A stretch of DNA of 64,000 bases from Anticarsia gemmatalis (Eukaryota > Arthropoda > Insecta > Lepidoptera > Erebidae): the NCBI RefSeq assembly GCF_050436995.1, contig NC_134747.1, positions 10,423,501 through 10,487,500 of the forward strand, written 5' to 3'. The position numbers were made by a program, and so were the translations under genes. The notes beneath the pieces are model-generated. The model saw only the letters and a list, made by a program, of their open reading frames with translations. It had not been told where the DNA came from and made no database searches. Of the stretch, positions 63,618-64,000 are shown one piece after another; position 1 is the first letter of the stretch, and every line of letters begins with the position of its first letter.

Positions 63618-63838
63618 TCTATACTTAAGCGGAACAGTTTGTTTGTTTGTTTGTTAAAAAAAATTGAGAAATGATTTCAGTGTTAGATAGCCCATTTATC
63701 GAGGAAGGCTATAGGCTATATATTATCGCGCCACGACCAATAGGAGCAGAGTAGCAGCAAAAAATGTTGCAAAAACGGGGAAACTTTTGACCCATTTTCT
63801 CTTATGTGATGCAAGCGAAGTTGCACGGGTCAGCTAGT
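63618..63838 (+). mobile_element. Short Helitron
   Basis: It starts TCTATACTTAAGCGGAACAG with a (GTTT)n tract and ends GCAAGCGAAGTTGCACGGGTCAGCTAGT, inserted between A (63617) and T (63839). The terminal hairpin region (GCAAGCGAAGTTGC) and CTAGT end are typical. At 221 bp it has no coding capacity. Its 3' end matches the 38220 copy over GCACGGGTCAGCTAGT. Confidence 0.85.
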
Positions 63839-64000
63839 TTAAACTAAAATATTTAATTACGATGATCACATTCGTAATACAGTATCAACATCGGCGCCAT
63901 TTCTAACTGACCACATGTGACCTAATTTTGTAATCGCTTTTATGATTGATCACGAGCCGCCTGATCAATGATCAACTGTTCGCTGTTTATTGATGTTTAA

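Overview
The window looks like nuclear DNA from a moth or butterfly. It is strongly AT-rich, long stretches carry no gene, and introns have GT..AG ends. The dispersed repeats are lepidopteran in type: short Helitrons ending in CTAGT behind a GC-rich hairpin, tRNA-derived SINEs, a 5S-rRNA-derived SINE and several hairpin-forming MITEs. There are no bacterial operons, CRISPR arrays or rRNA genes.

Genes. The best-supported gene is a five-coding-exon CRAL-TRIO (Sec14-like, alpha-tocopherol-transfer-protein-like) gene on the minus strand, 28289-33144, encoding 308 residues. Its likely promoter and noncoding first exon lie near 46652-46792, which implies a first intron of about 13.5 kb. Pointing towards it from the left is an apparently intronless plus-strand gene of unknown function (24661-25275, 204 residues). 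A short minus-strand exon candidate (25631-25764) lies between the two. At 56857-56908 a plus-strand first coding exon with a good splice donor begins a gene that runs off the right side. It is divergent from the CRAL-TRIO promoter, with about 10 kb between them. Weaker candidates are a small secreted-peptide ORF antisense inside the CRAL-TRIO first intron (43498-43689) and minus-strand exon candidates at 1320-1446 and 14268-14467.

Layout. 1-24.6 kb: almost gene-free, with a few GC-rich patches that could be exons or regulatory elements, two Helitrons (10.7 and 23.7-24.1 kb) and a tRNA SINE (21.35-21.56 kb). 24.6-33.2 kb: the two main genes, tail to tail. 33.2-46.8 kb: the CRAL-TRIO first intron, packed with repeats (a 444-bp MITE, a Helitron, a tRNA SINE, a small MITE and a full 5S-type SINE). 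46.8-56.6 kb: intergenic, with a 5'-truncated 5S-type SINE, an 874-bp foldback transposon, a SINE head fragment and a LINE relic. 56.6-64 kb: the start of the right-hand gene and its first intron, holding a 500-bp hairpin element, another dispersed repeat and a Helitron.

The most unusual structure is the foldback element at 53146-54019. Its roughly 300-bp inverted arms are themselves built from a ~48-bp-period series of GTCCACCCCGGGTGGAC-like palindromes, and the element is flanked by an identical 8-bp target duplication. No similarity search was available. Family names rest on recognised motifs, and functions of unnamed ORFs are left open.
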